A stretch of 64,000 nucleotides of DNA from Rhinopithecus roxellana (Eukaryota > Chordata > Mammalia > Primates > Cercopithecidae), in contig NC_044558.1 in NCBI RefSeq assembly GCF_007565055.1, forward strand, positions 78,455,444-78,519,443. Direction: 5' to 3'. Position numbers and translations under genes: made by a program. Shown in pieces: positions 1 through 11,585 of the stretch. The first letter of the stretch is position 1; every line of letters begins with the position of its first letter. Below the pieces are notes generated by a model. The model ran no database searches, was not told the DNA's origin, and was given only the letters and a program-made list of their open reading frames with translations.

Positions 1-2505
1 TAATGGCTCTGCATTGTGAGGAATGTAAACCAAGGCTTTGACTTACGAATTCAAGAATGAAGACTAATGATAGGGAAAAGGTAATTGTAACCCTTCCTTC
101 TACCTTCCTCCTTCCTGCAGGCAGCTCCCTCACTGTTGCGGGGTGTCTTTCCCATTAAGCAAATGAGCGTTCCATGTGCAAATGGTGTCCTGGGATCTGG
201 GCGAGATGATCCCTGTCTGGATACATTTTAATATTGCCTGTGTTATTTCACATCCTTAAACATACTCTCGGAAATGTGTTTAGCAATCTAACAGAATTGA
301 AATCAAGTTTAATGTAAAATTACAATGATTTTCTATAGGTCAAAAGGGTGCAATTAAATGTGTCTTTACTATGTTGTTAAAAATCAAGTTACTACTATCC
401 TCTGCCTGTTCGATTAAATGATAACATACTCAACGTATGTAAATGATGCAGTTTCATCATGAAGGAATTGAGTCAAATTGAGCGACCGTGTGTTTTCAGT
501 GAATGAGATCTATGAATCGATGAAGGCAAGAACTGTTCTCAGTAACAAATAGAGTCTTACTGTCTTTGAAGAAAATTGCATGCTTTTGCGTTGCCTTCAA
601 ATTAGGCTTTGTTATTGTTGCCATTTTTTTTCTGTTTAATCAACTACAAAGTTTAAAACTCCAAAATGGCAGGTATCATACTTGTTCTATAAAGCAATAC
701 CTTCCCTGAATCTTGTGCCCATAGCTAGCTCAAATCCATATGTCATTACATACTCCAAGTAGTTAGTATTCTGGGTACTAATATTTAAAATTTCTAAACG
801 TCTTGGTGTTTTTAATGATGATTAATACGGCAGAACTACCATCAGCTTGGAGATTAGCGTGGTGTGTTCTCATCTTCCGTACATCTTGGATAAATCACTT
901 CTCGTAGACGGTAAAATGAAGCCGTTAGAGCTTACTGGTGCCCCTAGGTAGACGGCGTGTGCCTCAGCTGCAATGAGAGGTGATTTTAGGTGGCACCAGC
1001 CTCCATATTAAATGGTATTAAACCATATGGTAAAAAACCATTTCCCATTATAATTCTCCTTTAGTGTGCCTGGATGCACGAAGCAGAAAATCTATTTGGT
1101 AAAGGTGTAGGGGTGTGTGTGTGTGTGTTTTTAAAACTTTTTAAACCCCCTTTTTAACAAAGGGAGAGCCCATTTCGGCTCAGGGATGAGTATCTAGCTG
1201 GAATTTTTACTATGTTTATTTATTTCTATTGAATTTGCTTTTATGGCTAGAGATAGTAACTTTTCTGTTTGCACTGCAAAAAGGACATGAGTCTTTAAAA
1301 TCTAGTGACCTTCCTGTCTGTCTCTTGCTGTAGTCCTAGGCTGTCTCAGCATGTGAACAACTATAGCCTCTAGGCTAGGCAAGAAATTATAGCTGAAGAT
1401 GGAAACCGAAAAGCTGAGATAACAGTTGAATAAAGAAACTTACATGGCCAAATGACCTTTCACCTATGGTGGAAATCATGTTTGTGACGGAAGGTTGTTT
1501 ATAACCTCAACTTTGTGAAAACTAACTTGCATCTTGTGGCATCAGTGACTTTTTTCTGTATCTTCAATGCCAAATAAGTGACCTGACTTCACTTGTTGGT
1601 CACCAAGCAGCCCACTCCTTGAACTGGCTTTATACCTACAGGCCTCTGTGTAATTTCCTGGTGACTCAGGCAGATCTATACCTAAAAGGCAATAAAAATG
1701 TGTGTTTTTCCCATGATTCTCTTTACATGGAGAGAAAAAAGTCCTTTGTCTGTAATTCTCATTAGTCATTGATTACTCACAAGGGGCGGGAAGGAACAGA
1801 GACCCAGTAACAGTAGGGAGAAAACTCCTAAGCATGTTCCCTGGGGAAATACAGTAAGAGAAAATTCCCTGGTGAGCTTTTTGCACAACGCATTGCACTG
1901 AGAATTCTAAAGCTAGAAAGAATCTTTCGATGGAATTAATTGCACATGATTTTTTAACTAGATGGAAATTGACTAGCATATTATAGCTCCCTTATTACAT
2001 TTAAGTGCACTCAGCGTATACTGTACAAATGCCACAGATAAACCATCTGCCTCTGCTAGGGCTTTTATTCATTATAAATATTCTTTGTACAACCTGCACT
2101 GCCGTCTACCCAGGGGCTTCCCACATGCTTCCTTCTACTGAGTTCCCTGGGGGGAGATGGTGCTGGTGGGTATTTAAGAACATTGCATCTGGCCAAGCAA
2201 ATGCACTGTTAAAAAAAAAAAAAAAAAGCAACAAGAAGACAGAGGAAAAAACAAACACAATCCCTAAATCTCTACAAAGACTGTTTTCAATGCATTGTGG
2301 CTGCTTTCATTACGTTTCCAGTACAAATAAAAAAAGTTGACAAAGCTGTTAAGAAAATAGCATGTGTTTCTTCTTTCCTGAGGTTGTTTCTATGTTCACA
2401 TCATCCAGACCCACCTTCCTAATCATAGAAGAAGTAATGATATGTTACAGAAACAATGATTGGTATTGTGGAAATAGACTTTTAACAAGTATGTGATGAG
2501 CAGGT
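1..2505. other. Unique non-coding stretch
   Basis: I recognise no gene and no clear interspersed repeat here. There is a short (GT)8 microsatellite at 1113-1128 and an A17 run at 2211-2227. The small open frames (up to 111 codons) have no recognisable domain and show no splice or codon pattern suggesting coding use. Base composition is ordinary AT-rich intergenic or intronic DNA. Confidence 0.6.
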
Positions 2506-2510
2506 GGTGC

Positions 2511-2512
<2 letters not shown>

Positions 2513-2541
<29 letters not shown>

Positions 2542-2823
2542 GAGACAGAGTCTCGCTCTGTCGCCCGGGCTGGAGTGCAGTGGCCGGATCTCAGCTCACT
2601 GCAAGCTCCGCCTCCCGGGTTTACGCCATTCTCCTGCCTCAGCCTCCCGAGTAGCTGGGACTACAGGCGCCGGCCACCTCGCCCGGCTAATTTTTTGTAT
2701 TTTTTAGTAGAGACGGGGTTTCACCATGTTAGCCAGGATGGTCTCGATCTTCTGACCTCGTGATCCGCCCGTCTCGGCCTCCCAAAGCGCTGGGATTACA
2801 GGCTTGAGCCACCGCGCCCGGCC
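2513..2823 (-). mobile_element. AluY-type SINE, full length
   Basis: A complete dimeric Alu in antisense orientation. The poly(T) tail is on the left and the reverse complement of the GGCCGGGCGCG start is at 2813-2823. It is flanked by a 13-bp target-site duplication, GGTGCTATTTTTT, at 2506-2518 and 2824-2836. The sequence is close to young AluY and carries the GCCGGATCTCAG and AGGCTTGAGCCACC variants that I associate with Old World monkey AluY. Open frames here are Alu shadows. Confidence 0.95.
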
Positions 2824-2836
2824 GGTGCTATTTTTT

Positions 2837-3590
2837 GACTCTGGTAAAAATTAATTTTAATAAAAAGCTGTGCAAACCAAAACTGAAGACATGTGATTGG
2901 CATTCCCATTCAACAATGGGTTGAGCTTTCAGGCTTCTGAAAGAGTTGTTTTTTTAAAAGCTTTGTCTGTCTTTTCTTTCCTGTTTTGGACAGAGGATTT
3001 CTTCTTTCCACCATTCCGGAAGTCCCAACAAATCGTGATTATAATTTTAAAACTGGAATAAAAACTCTCATTTGAATAAAAAGGAATACATATTATCAGG
3101 ATTTGAAAGAACCAGGATAGCTGAAGAAGAAGGCTTATCTTTTATTCATTGCATATATCTTGCATGAGGCTATTTTACTAGTTTGAGTTAAGATACTTAT
3201 TTTATGTACTTGTGGGAATGTTCGGGCTCTGGTAATTTAGTGACATTTTGCAAAAACCTAATTTTGCAGGGACTTCGACAAACTAACTGTTCTGGTTCCT
3301 TTCTTAATTTCCCAATCTCAGATGAGCTCTAAGTCCTGTTGCCACAGGCCTGTGGTCCTCATACGAGTCCAGCCTGTTTCCAGCTGCTGCTCAACACAGT
3401 CCCACTCAGCACAGTGTGCACTAAGGCACCTCAGTGGGTAAAGGGAACAGAGGTTACTGTTGTGCTTTTGACCCTGTGCATCTGTTCACCTCTCCTCTGA
3501 GTGCATATCTCCTGACCAGAATCAGAAGACGAAAATGTTTTTCTTACTCAGATGCCTGAAAACTCGAAGGCAACAAATGAGTTCTCAGTA
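2837..3590. other. Unassigned non-coding stretch
   Basis: No gene or repeat family recognised between the Alu and the MER1-type transposon. Confidence 0.5.
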
Positions 3591-3598
3591 CTCTAGGT

Positions 3599-4098
3599 CA
3601 GCAGTCCCCACCTTTTTGGTATCAGGGACCAGTTTTGTGAAAGACAATTTTTCCATGGACAGGGAATGGTTTGGGGATGATTCAAGTGCATTTACATTCA
3701 TCGTGCACTTTATTTCTACTGTGATTATATAGTCAGCATAATGTAGAATCAGTGTGAACCCTGAGCTTGTTTTCCTGCAGCTAAATGGTCCCATCTGGGG
3801 GTGATGGGAGACAGTGACAGATCATCAGGCATTAGATTCTCATAAGAAGCACACAATCTGGATCTCTCATATGCAAGCAGAGTTCACAATAGGGTTCGGA
3901 CTCCTGTGAGAATCTATTGCCACTGCTGATCTGACGGGAGGCAGAGCTCAGGTGGTAATGAGAGCAATGGGGAGTGGCTGTAAATACAGATAAAGCTTTG
4001 TGTCATGCTTGCCTGTCACTAACCTCCTGCTGTGTGGCCCAGATCCTAACAGGCCACAGACTGGTACTGGTCCATGACCCAGAAGTTGGGGACCCCTG
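3599..4098 (+). mobile_element. MER1-type hAT-Charlie non-autonomous DNA transposon
   Basis: The element is about 500 bp and has short terminal inverted repeats, CAGCAGTCCCC at the left and GGGGACCCCTG at the right. It is flanked by 8-bp target duplications CTCTAGGT (3591-3598) and CTTTAGGT (4099-4106), one mismatch apart; 8 bp is the hAT family size. The body matches my memory of MER1A/MER1B and contains no transposase, so it would have been mobilised in trans by a Charlie transposase. Divergence suggests an old, inactive copy. The A or B assignment is uncertain. Confidence 0.88.
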
Positions 4099-4106
4099 CT
4101 TTAGGT

Positions 4107-5000
4107 TTTTCGATGATTCTTGGTTTACACACTGAGCATGGCTTCACAGATGTAGAAAACTGGAGAAATCAACCCATAGAAGTTTGTCTGATCCACAGAA
4201 AAGCAAATAAGCATCAACTATAGTCTGGTAGAATTCAACTTCTGCTTATCTTGATAGAGGAATTCAGGTCTCCAGATTGGAGAGAGGATACATTTCTGTT
4301 GTTTTAAACTGCCAAATGTGGCTATGTGCATGGCAGCCCTCGGAAAGGCATTCAACAGCTGGTGCTGGTACAAATGTTTGCAAATCAGTGGAAACCTAAG
4401 ATGTGTTGCAATACTCAAATCTGTTTTCTGAGAATCCTTTTATATATATACATGTGTAATGTATATATACACAGTTTATATATATTACAGTATACACATA
4501 TATTGTATATAGTAATTATATATTACATAATATATATTATTATATATAGCATATATATAATGTCTACCTTTGAATTGTATTGTTAAGAATAATGACATCC
4601 TATAATATCTTTTTTGTCAAGTTCAGGGGCCAATGATTTATAAACCAAAGAGAATGAATACACAAACATAAGGTAAAAGTTCTCCCTGACTCTATGGCTG
4701 CTTTAACGTGCTCCAAAATCGTGCTTTTGAGGTTTTTATTGTTTAAATTGCTTTCGAAGTAGCATTTTAGCCTTTATCTTAACACAACTAATCATTAAAA
4801 ATTCAAAGACACATTCATGATATCTTTATTGTGATAAAAGTAAATTAGATGAAATAACTTATTAACTTCTCTTTTTAGGAAAAGATGGCCACTTTATATT
4901 TTGTTCCTTTTTCGTACTCCCTATTTCTTTAAAGTTTACCCCATGCTCACTGCATTTCCAGGTAGGCAAGATAGTTAAGGAAGTTCAGAAGGAATAGTTT
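4107..5000. other. Unassigned stretch with an AT microsatellite
   Basis: No gene recognised. Positions 4438-4565 are an interrupted (TA)n/(CA)n simple repeat. The rest is AT-rich unique-looking DNA leading into an old L1 fragment. Confidence 0.55.
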
Positions 5001-5053
5001 GTTCATAAGAGCTTTATTGAAATATAATTCACACACCATAATATTCATCATTT
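5000..5053 (-). mobile_element. Old L1M 3' region, left part (split by younger L1)
   Basis: The sequence around ATAATTCACACACCATAA resembles the antisense 3' region of old L1M elements and continues after the younger L1 at 6671-6951. The two pieces read as one element once the insertion at 5069-6655 and one target-site copy are removed. The L1M subfamily is not assigned. Confidence 0.6.
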
Positions 5054-5068
5054 AAAAGTGTATAGTTC

Positions 5069-6655
5069 TTATCCTTCACCTGCTTTTTGATGGGGTTGTT
5101 TGATTTTTTCTTGTAAATCTGTTTAGGTTCTTTGTAGATTCTGGATATTAGCCCTTTGTCAGATGGGTAGATTGCAAAAATTTTCTCCCATTCTGTAGGT
5201 TGCCTGTTCACTCTGATGGTAGTTTCTTTTGCTGTGCAGAAGCTCTTTAGTTTAATTAGATCCCATTTGTCAATTTTGGCTTTTGTTGCCATTGCTTTTG
5301 GTGTTTTAGACATGAAGTCCTTGCCCATGCCTATGTCCTGAATGGTATTGCCTAGGTTTTCTTCTAGGGTTTTTATGGTTTTAGGTCTAACATTTAAGTC
5401 TTTAATCCATCTTGAATTAATTTTTGTATAAGATGTAAGAAAGGGATCCAGTTTTAGCTTTCTACATATGGCTAGCCAGTTTTCCCAGCACCATTTATTA
5501 AACAGGGAATCCTTTCCCTGTTTCTGTTTTTTGTCAGGTTTGTCAAAGATCAGATGGTTATAGATGTGTGGTATTATTTCTGAGGCCTCTGTTCTGTTCC
5601 ATTGGTCTATATCTCTGTTTTAGTACCGGTATCATGCTGTTTTGCTTACTGTAGCCTTGTAGTATAGTTTGAAGTCAGGTAGTGTGATGCCTCCAGCTTT
5701 GTTCTTTTGGCTTAGGATTGTCTTGGCAATGCAGGCTCTTTTTTGGTTCCATATGAACTTTAAAGTAGTTATTTCCAATTCTGTGAAGAAAGTCATTAGT
5801 AGCTTGATGGGGATGGCATTGAATCTATAAATTACCTTGGGCAGTATGGCCATTTTCACAATATTGGTTCTTCCTATCCATGAGCAAGAAGACATTTATG
5901 CAGCCAACGGACACATGAAAAAATGTTCATCATCACTGGCCATCAGAGAAATGCAAATCAAAACCACAGTGAGATACCATCTCACACCAGTTAGAATGGC
6001 AATCATTAAAAAGTCAGGAAACAACAGGTGCTGGAGAGGATGTGGAGAAAAAAGAACACTTTTACACTGTTGGTGGGACTGCAAACTAGTTCAACCATTG
6101 TGGAAGACAGTGTGGCTATACCTCAAGGATCTAGAACTAGAAACACCATTTGACCCAGCCATCCCATTACTGGGTATATTCCCAAAGGATTATAAATAAA
6201 GACACACGCACACGTATGTTTATTGTGGCACTATTCGCAATAGCAAAGACTTGGAACCAACCCAAATATCCATCAATGATACACTGGATTTGGCACATAT
6301 ACACCATGGAATACTATGCAGCCATAAAAAAGGATGAGTTCATGTCCTTTATAGGGACATGGATGAAGCTGGAAACCATCATTCTGAGCAAACTATCACT
6401 AGGACAGAAAACCAAACACTGCATGTTCTCACTCATAGGTGGGAATTGAACAAGGAGAACACTTGGACACAGGATGGGGAAAATCACATACCTGGGCCTG
6501 TCATGGAGCAGGGGAAGCGGGGAGGGATAGCATTAAGAGATATACCTAATGTAAATGACGAGTTAATGGGTGCAGCCCACTAACAAGGCACATGTATACA
6601 TATGTAACAAACCTGCGCATTGTGCACATGTACCCTAGAACTTAAAGTATAATAA
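5069..6655 (+). mobile_element. 5'-inverted (twin-primed) L1, 3' end plus inverted ORF2 segment
   Basis: This is a single L1 insertion made of two opposed parts. Positions 5069-~5886 are L1 ORF2 in antisense; the minus-strand translation includes the 'MSKTPKAMATK' and 'WDLIKLKSFCTAKETT' stretches typical of the ORF2 C-terminal half. Positions ~5887-6655 are sense ORF2 C-terminus (KKCSSSLAIREMQIKTT onward), the 3' UTR and the end TATAATAAAAAAG. A 15-bp target duplication AAAAGTGTATAGTTC flanks the whole unit at 5054-5068 and 6656-6670, so both halves arrived together. This is the known signature of twin priming during target-primed reverse transcription. At the junction only a few codons of ORF2 appear lost. 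Frames are interrupted and it cannot be active. Confidence 0.93.
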
Positions 6656-6670
6656 AAAAGTGTATAGTTC

Positions 6671-6951
6671 CGTGGTTTTTGTGTTCAAAGAGTTGTGCAA
6701 CCATCACATCTATCTAATTCCAGATGATTTCATCACCCCAAAGGGAACTCTGTATCTGCAAACATCTCATTCCCCATTCTTCCTTTTCTCACCCCTGGCA
6801 TCACTAATCTGCTTTTTGTCTGTATGGATTTGCCTATTCTGGACATTGTATATATATAGCATTATACAATGTGTGACCTTTGTATCTGGCTTGTTAGCAC
6901 AGTGTTTTCAAGGTACATCCACGTGCTCTCCTGTAGGAGCCTTTCTTAGCC
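6671..6951 (-). mobile_element. Old L1M 3' region, right part
   Basis: This continues the fragment at 5000-5053 and reads as antisense old L1. Recognisable segments include GTTGTGCAACCATCAC, TCTAATTCCAGATGATTT and GGATTTGCCTATTCTGGACA. Its 121-codon plus-strand frame is not a gene. Confidence 0.65.
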
Positions 6952-7210
6952 TCATACAAATTACATTTGTTAAATTGAAACTTCTTTTAGTATCAATACT
7001 ATGCAAATGCTACAACTATGGCTGACTTTAAACTACTAACCTAACATCACAGAATATGGGGCTAGGAAGATAATGTGCTTCACGTTAGCACATGGTCTTA
7101 TAGGATTCCCAGTGTACAGATACATTAGTCACAAACAATCTCTAGACCCTTGGCAGTAATTTGATGTGCTAAAAGTAATTAGAATGGGAGGAGTTTTGAA
7201 TGTTTCTTAC

Positions 7211-7506
7211 TTTTTTTTTTTTTTGAGACGGAGTCTCGCTCTGTCGCCCAAACTGGAGTGCAGTGGCCGGATCTCAGCTCACTGCAAGCTCCGCCTTTCG
7301 GGTTCACGCCATTCTCCTGCCTCAGCCTCCCGAGTAGCTGGGACTACAGGCGCCCGCCACCTCGCCCGGCTAGTTTTTTGTATTTTTTAGTAGAGACGGG
7401 GTTTCACCGGGTTAGCCAGGATGGTCTCGATCTCCTGACCTTGTGATCCGCCTGTCTTGGCCTCCAAAAGTGCTGGGATTACAGGCTTGAGCCACCACGC
7501 CCGGCC
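7211..7506 (-). mobile_element. AluY-type SINE, full length
   Basis: Antisense dimeric Alu bounded by a perfect 15-bp duplication TGTTTCTTACTTTTT (7201-7215 and 7507-7521). It carries the same GCCGGATCTCAG and CACCTCGCCCGGCTAG variants as the other young Alus here. Low divergence and an intact TSD suggest a recent insertion. Confidence 0.96.
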
Positions 7507-7521
7507 TGTTTCTTACTTTTT

Positions 7522-8432
7522 AAATGTGATTTATATAATTATAACTTGATAACCATTAATTTCTAATAATTGCTGGCTTTAATGACTGGCTCACAGATTT
7601 CCTGAAAATTTAACAATTGACAGTCATATGCTGGAAGGAGCTGCCTCCTCATACCATCAGTAGAGCCGGGATTGGACTACAGAATGTCTTCCTTCAGAGA
7701 CTGAGCATGCAGCCTCTGGCCACCTACCTTACAGAACTGTCTACTATGGTTTCACACTTGCATCCATGACTATAACATATGGTTGGTTCCTTCCTCCTGG
7801 AAATCCCCCTTCCTGCCCACTACAGTAGGTGGATCCTTCTCCAACAGGTCTTCCCTGACCATCCCCAGCTTGCCAAGTGCTGCCAAACACACATGGCAAC
7901 TGCCATTTCTGGAGAAGATGACTTGTCTGTAATCCAAGACATTCCATTTCCATGAGATTTTTCTTTATGTGACTTCAGGACAAGGAACATTTTGATAATT
8001 TCATTTAATATTTTAATACTATTTGCATTTAATATTTTAATACTATTTAAAAATATTTTAATACTATTTAATTACTGTATAAAATCCTACTTATAAATTA
8101 AATATTACATGTTTTGCCTAGTAATAAAAGTCATTACTTTCAATGGCAAAAACCACAATTACTTTTGTACCAACCTACTACTTATAAAACATACAGTATA
8201 AAATAGGTTATATAAATGCATATCATATTTTGTGTTATAATATAATATATACTTAATCTTATAGTAAATCCCACACATTAAATTATAAGGTCCTTACTAT
8301 GGTCCAAACATTATAATTTAGACCATATAATTTAATGTATAAGATTTAATGTATAGGATTTAATAAACCATATTGGCTCATGTAATCAACATTAGAATTC
8401 TGTTGGAAAGATATTTTTCCGTCATCCCCTTT
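7522..8432. other. AT-rich unassigned stretch with small tandem and inverted repeats
   Basis: No gene recognised. Positions 8002-8069 hold about three copies of an AT-rich unit of roughly 24 bp built on AATATTTTAATACTATTT. A 13-bp perfect inverted repeat, ACATTAAATTATA (8275-8287) with TATAATTTAATGT (8326-8338), lies in AT-rich DNA further on. A partial MADE1 element at 8130-8178 is listed separately. Confidence 0.55.
8130..8178. mobile_element. MADE1 mariner-derived MITE, partial
   Basis: Contains the core CATTACTTTCAATGGCAAAA followed by ACCACAATTACTTTTGTACC and the terminus CCAACCTA, matching one arm and the centre of the ~80-bp palindromic MADE1 element. The left arm is mostly missing or rearranged. 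MADE1 derives from Hsmar1-type mariners and is the source of the primate miR-548 family; this truncated copy lacks most of one hairpin arm. Confidence 0.8.
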
Positions 8433-8535
8433 TGTGTATGAGGAAACCGAGGCTGAGAGAGTTAAAGAGCATGTACAAGGTCCCCCTAATATAAGGTTTG
8501 GAATCTACATTAAAGGTAAGAACTCTCTGAGTCTC
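8433..8535 (-). mobile_element. MIR SINE fragment
   Basis: GTATGAGGAAACCGAGGCTGAGAGAGTTAAAGAGC and following bases match the antisense MIR core (gaggaaactgaggctcagagaggttaag). It is diverged, as expected for this ancient tRNA-derived SINE. Confidence 0.75.
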
Positions 8536-8571
8536 CTGTGTGCAATGGTCAGTCTGGTTGGAGGGCAAGGT

Positions 8572-8786
8572 GCATCCTAGAAATGTCACTGTATTATCTG
8601 GTTTAGTGCATCCTTGAAGCATTACCATATTATCTGGTTTAATGCACCCTAAAGTGTTACCATATTACCTGGTTTAATGCATCCTCAAAGTGTTACCATA
8701 CTGTCTGATTTAATGCACCCTAGAAGTGTTTCCATATGATCTGATTTAATGCATGCCAGAAGTGTCACCACATCATCTGGTTTAAT
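8572..8786. repeat. 36-bp imperfect tandem array, six units
   Basis: Six head-to-tail units of 35-36 bp. Each begins GCATCC/GCACCC, continues AAGTGTTACCATAT or close variants, and ends CTGGTTTAAT or CTGATTTAAT. Units differ from each other at several positions, so the array is old or not homogenised. No transposable element family is recognised as the source. It lies between an MIR and AT-rich DNA. Confidence 0.9.
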
Positions 8787-9164
8787 GGTACGTCTTGCGG
8801 CTACAATATACGTCGGTGGGTGAATTTTCTTAGGGTCTGTGCGAATTTATTTTTATGACCTTGAGTTTATGTCCGTGAATAGAATTGTTTTTTGTCTCTG
8901 AAGTATACCATTAAAATAATATATTGGAACATATTTTGATTTTGTTTTAGTTAGATCTTGGATTTTATTAATTTTATTTTATAAATCTTGGATTTTATTA
9001 ATTCTCATCTAGGATTTTTGCATAAATTGTTATTATAGATTTTAACAAAGATGGGTTTTATTTTCTGTGTCTTTATCTTTTCTTTTTTCTTTTTTTTCCT
9101 TGTTGCCCTATTCATCTTTTTTTAGGCTTTTGGTTTCGTTTTCTTTTCTTCCTTTTTCTTTTCT
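8787..9164. other. AT-rich stretch with a short direct repeat
   Basis: No gene seen. ATCTTGGATTTTATTAATT occurs twice about 30 bp apart between 8956 and 9003. The right end becomes pyrimidine-rich before the Alu tail. Confidence 0.5.
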
Positions 9165-9468
9165 TTTTTTTTTTTTTTTTTTTGAGTCGAAGTCTCACTC
9201 TTGTCCCCCAGGCACAATCTCAGCTCACTGCAACCTCTGCCTCCCGGGTTCAAGCGATTCTCCTGCCTCAGCGCTGCCCCCTCATCCGCCCCCAAGTATC
9301 TGGGATTACAGGCACCTGCTACCACAGCCGGCTAATTTTTGTATTTTTAGTATGGACGGGGTTTCACCATGTTGTCCAGGCTGGTCTAGAACTCCTGACC
9401 TCAAGTGATCCACCCGCCTCGGCCTCCCAAAGTGCTAGGATTACAGGAGTGAGTCACTGAGTCCCACC
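9165..9468 (-). mobile_element. Alu SINE (AluS/J-like)
   Basis: Antisense dimeric Alu with poly(T) at the left. More diverged than the AluY copies. There is an unusual insertion-rich stretch around 9271-9297 (CGCTGCCCCCTCATCCGCCC) where the normal cagcctcccgagtagc sequence should be. The end at GTCACTGAGTCCCACC is degraded. Confidence 0.92.
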
Positions 9469-11214
9469 TTAGTTTCATTTTCTTTCCACTATTGTAAAGG
9501 ATATGTTGGCTGATGGCCTGGGTATTTTAAAAATCATACATATCTATAATCCCCAAAGCATTATTTTTTTTTTATTTATGTGCAAATCTCTACCAGTTTA
9601 AATATTCCTTTCAGAACAGAATTCCATTTACTACAGAGCTCGCTGCCAGCCTGTGCCTGTACATTTATAATTATGACAAATTATGTAGCTCTCTGAGGGC
9701 CAGCACAACATCCTCATTCCAGATAACGTCTGTCACTCTCACTGTTAAAGAAAATTACTCTCCAAGAAATTTACAAATCTTTTATTGTGGAATTCTTAAA
9801 ATACCATTTGTAAGTACTTTAAAAAGTTGGTTTTAAAGATTCAGAGACATGTGCATATCTCTGTAACACAGCAGTTAAAACCCAGGCGATAAAGGTTCAT
9901 CCTGGCATATCACATTGCGTCCATCTGACTGTGGGTCTCCTCGCAATGAGGATAGTAATAGCACCCACTTCTTAGGGAGGTCGTGAAGAATAAATAGATT
10001 CAAACATGTAAATTAGTCAGAACAGCATTTGCCACACTGCAAGTGATTGGTACCATTATTACTTTCTGTCAGATAATTGTGCCTGGTTATAAATTTGCTA
10101 AGAGGCTTGCAAGAGATAAATGAATGGTGTAAATCACCAAAAGGTAGGATTGCTTATTATAGCTAATAATCAGCATAGATATTCCTTGTCTAATGTACAA
10201 ATACATAAAGGGAAATAAAATGGTCTCCCTGACCCTGGTGTAATCACTTCCAAGCAGTGATGATAATTCTGGAAGTAATTAAGAGTTGATGAGGCTAACT
10301 ACCAGTCAGTGAAGTGTACTTTCCCATCAGGAAACATGATAAATATGTAGTCATTTTTATTCCATAGTTCTGGCTCCCCCAAAGGCAAAGGAGATGGCAT
10401 TTGTCCAGCTTAAGTTTCACTATGTGGTTTTAGGAAGTTAACATTAGCTGACATTGCTACTACCCTTATCAGAAAATTGCTCTTTTGGAATTTAAGAAAA
10501 TCTCTATGAAGAGGTGCAAAGATTAGCAGCAGATGATGAGAACTGACTCCAGTCTGGGTCAGAGTCCAAGGAGGGTATCAATTTTCCTTTACTTTACTGC
10601 TATAATCTGATCCCAAGCAGTAAAGCAAACTCAAGCGATTTTCTGAGAACCATCATAGGACAATTTTAACTCCATGAATTTAATCTGTCAGATTATATAT
10701 TTTAGAGCATATTTATTTGATATCATTCCAGATGTTTCCTTGGCTAAACATTCTTAAATTACTGTGGCAACAATCTATAAGTTAATTATTTGCTAATATC
10801 GTCCTATTAGTTTGGAACTTCAAGGCTCCTGACCAGCTGAAGAAAAGGTGATCATCAAAAACATGAACCATGAGAGAGTGGCAAGAAGTTAGGAAAGTAC
10901 TATTGGTAATGAGATTATCAAGCAGGCTTTGTTGTACCAAAGGTTTATCTCACCTGAGGTTATGTCTTTCCAACTAAGTTCATGATAGGAGAACATATTG
11001 TTCATAACAATAGTTCGTAGAAATTGACCCATACACATATCAGCCCATCACACAGAACTAGATGTTTTGTAATTTTTTTGACTCAAAATTCGTAAGCCAG
11101 CATTAGAAAGAGAGATTGGTATCTATCTTAAGCTATGTATAGGGATGATTGCAGCATATAGCCCCAAGGCCATACTGACAGCAAGGTCTTATTTCAGGTG
11201 GGAAGCTCTATTCT
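9469..11214. other. Mostly unique stretch containing a MIR
   Basis: About 1.7 kb without a recognised gene. A diverged plus-strand MIR lies at about 9870-10065 (AATGAGGATAGTAATAGCACC, then TGAAGAATAAATAGATT). The remainder shows nothing I can name. Confidence 0.5.
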
Positions 11215-11219
11215 CTCCC

Positions 11220-11580
11220 TGTAGTAGTCTGTTTTCACACTGCTGATAAAGATGTACCTGAAACTGGGTAATGTATAAAGGAAAGAGGTTTAATGGACTC
11301 ACAGTTCCACATGGCTGGGAAACCTCACAATCACGGTGGAAGGCGAAAGGCACACCTTACATAGTGGCAGGCAAGAGAGAAAGAGAACCAAATGAACGGG
11401 GAAACCCCTTGTAAAACCATCAGATCTTGTGAGACGTATTCACTACCACAAGAACAGTATGGAGGACAACTGCCCCCATGATTCAGTTATCTCCCACCAG
11501 GTCTCTCCCACAACACGTGGGAATTATGGGAGCAACAATTCAAGATGAGATTTGGGTGAGGACACAGCCAAACCATATCA
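11220..11580 (-). mobile_element. Solo THE1-type MaLR LTR
   Basis: The sequence matches the THE1 LTR in antisense, from TGTAGTAGTCTG to AACCATATCA, and contains CAGTTCCACATGGCTGGG and GAGATTTGGGTGAGGACA. It has the retroviral TG...CA ends and a perfect 5-bp duplication CTCCC at 11215-11219 and 11581-11585, the size expected for MaLR elements. No internal region is present, so it is a solo LTR left by recombination. It is non-coding. Confidence 0.93.
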
Positions 11581-11585
11581 CTCCC

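Noticed and set aside
5029..6583. Several L1 ORF2-like frames (up to 120 codons) as genes
   Set aside because: Pieces of an inverted, truncated L1; no promoter, no ORF1 and no intact ORF2.
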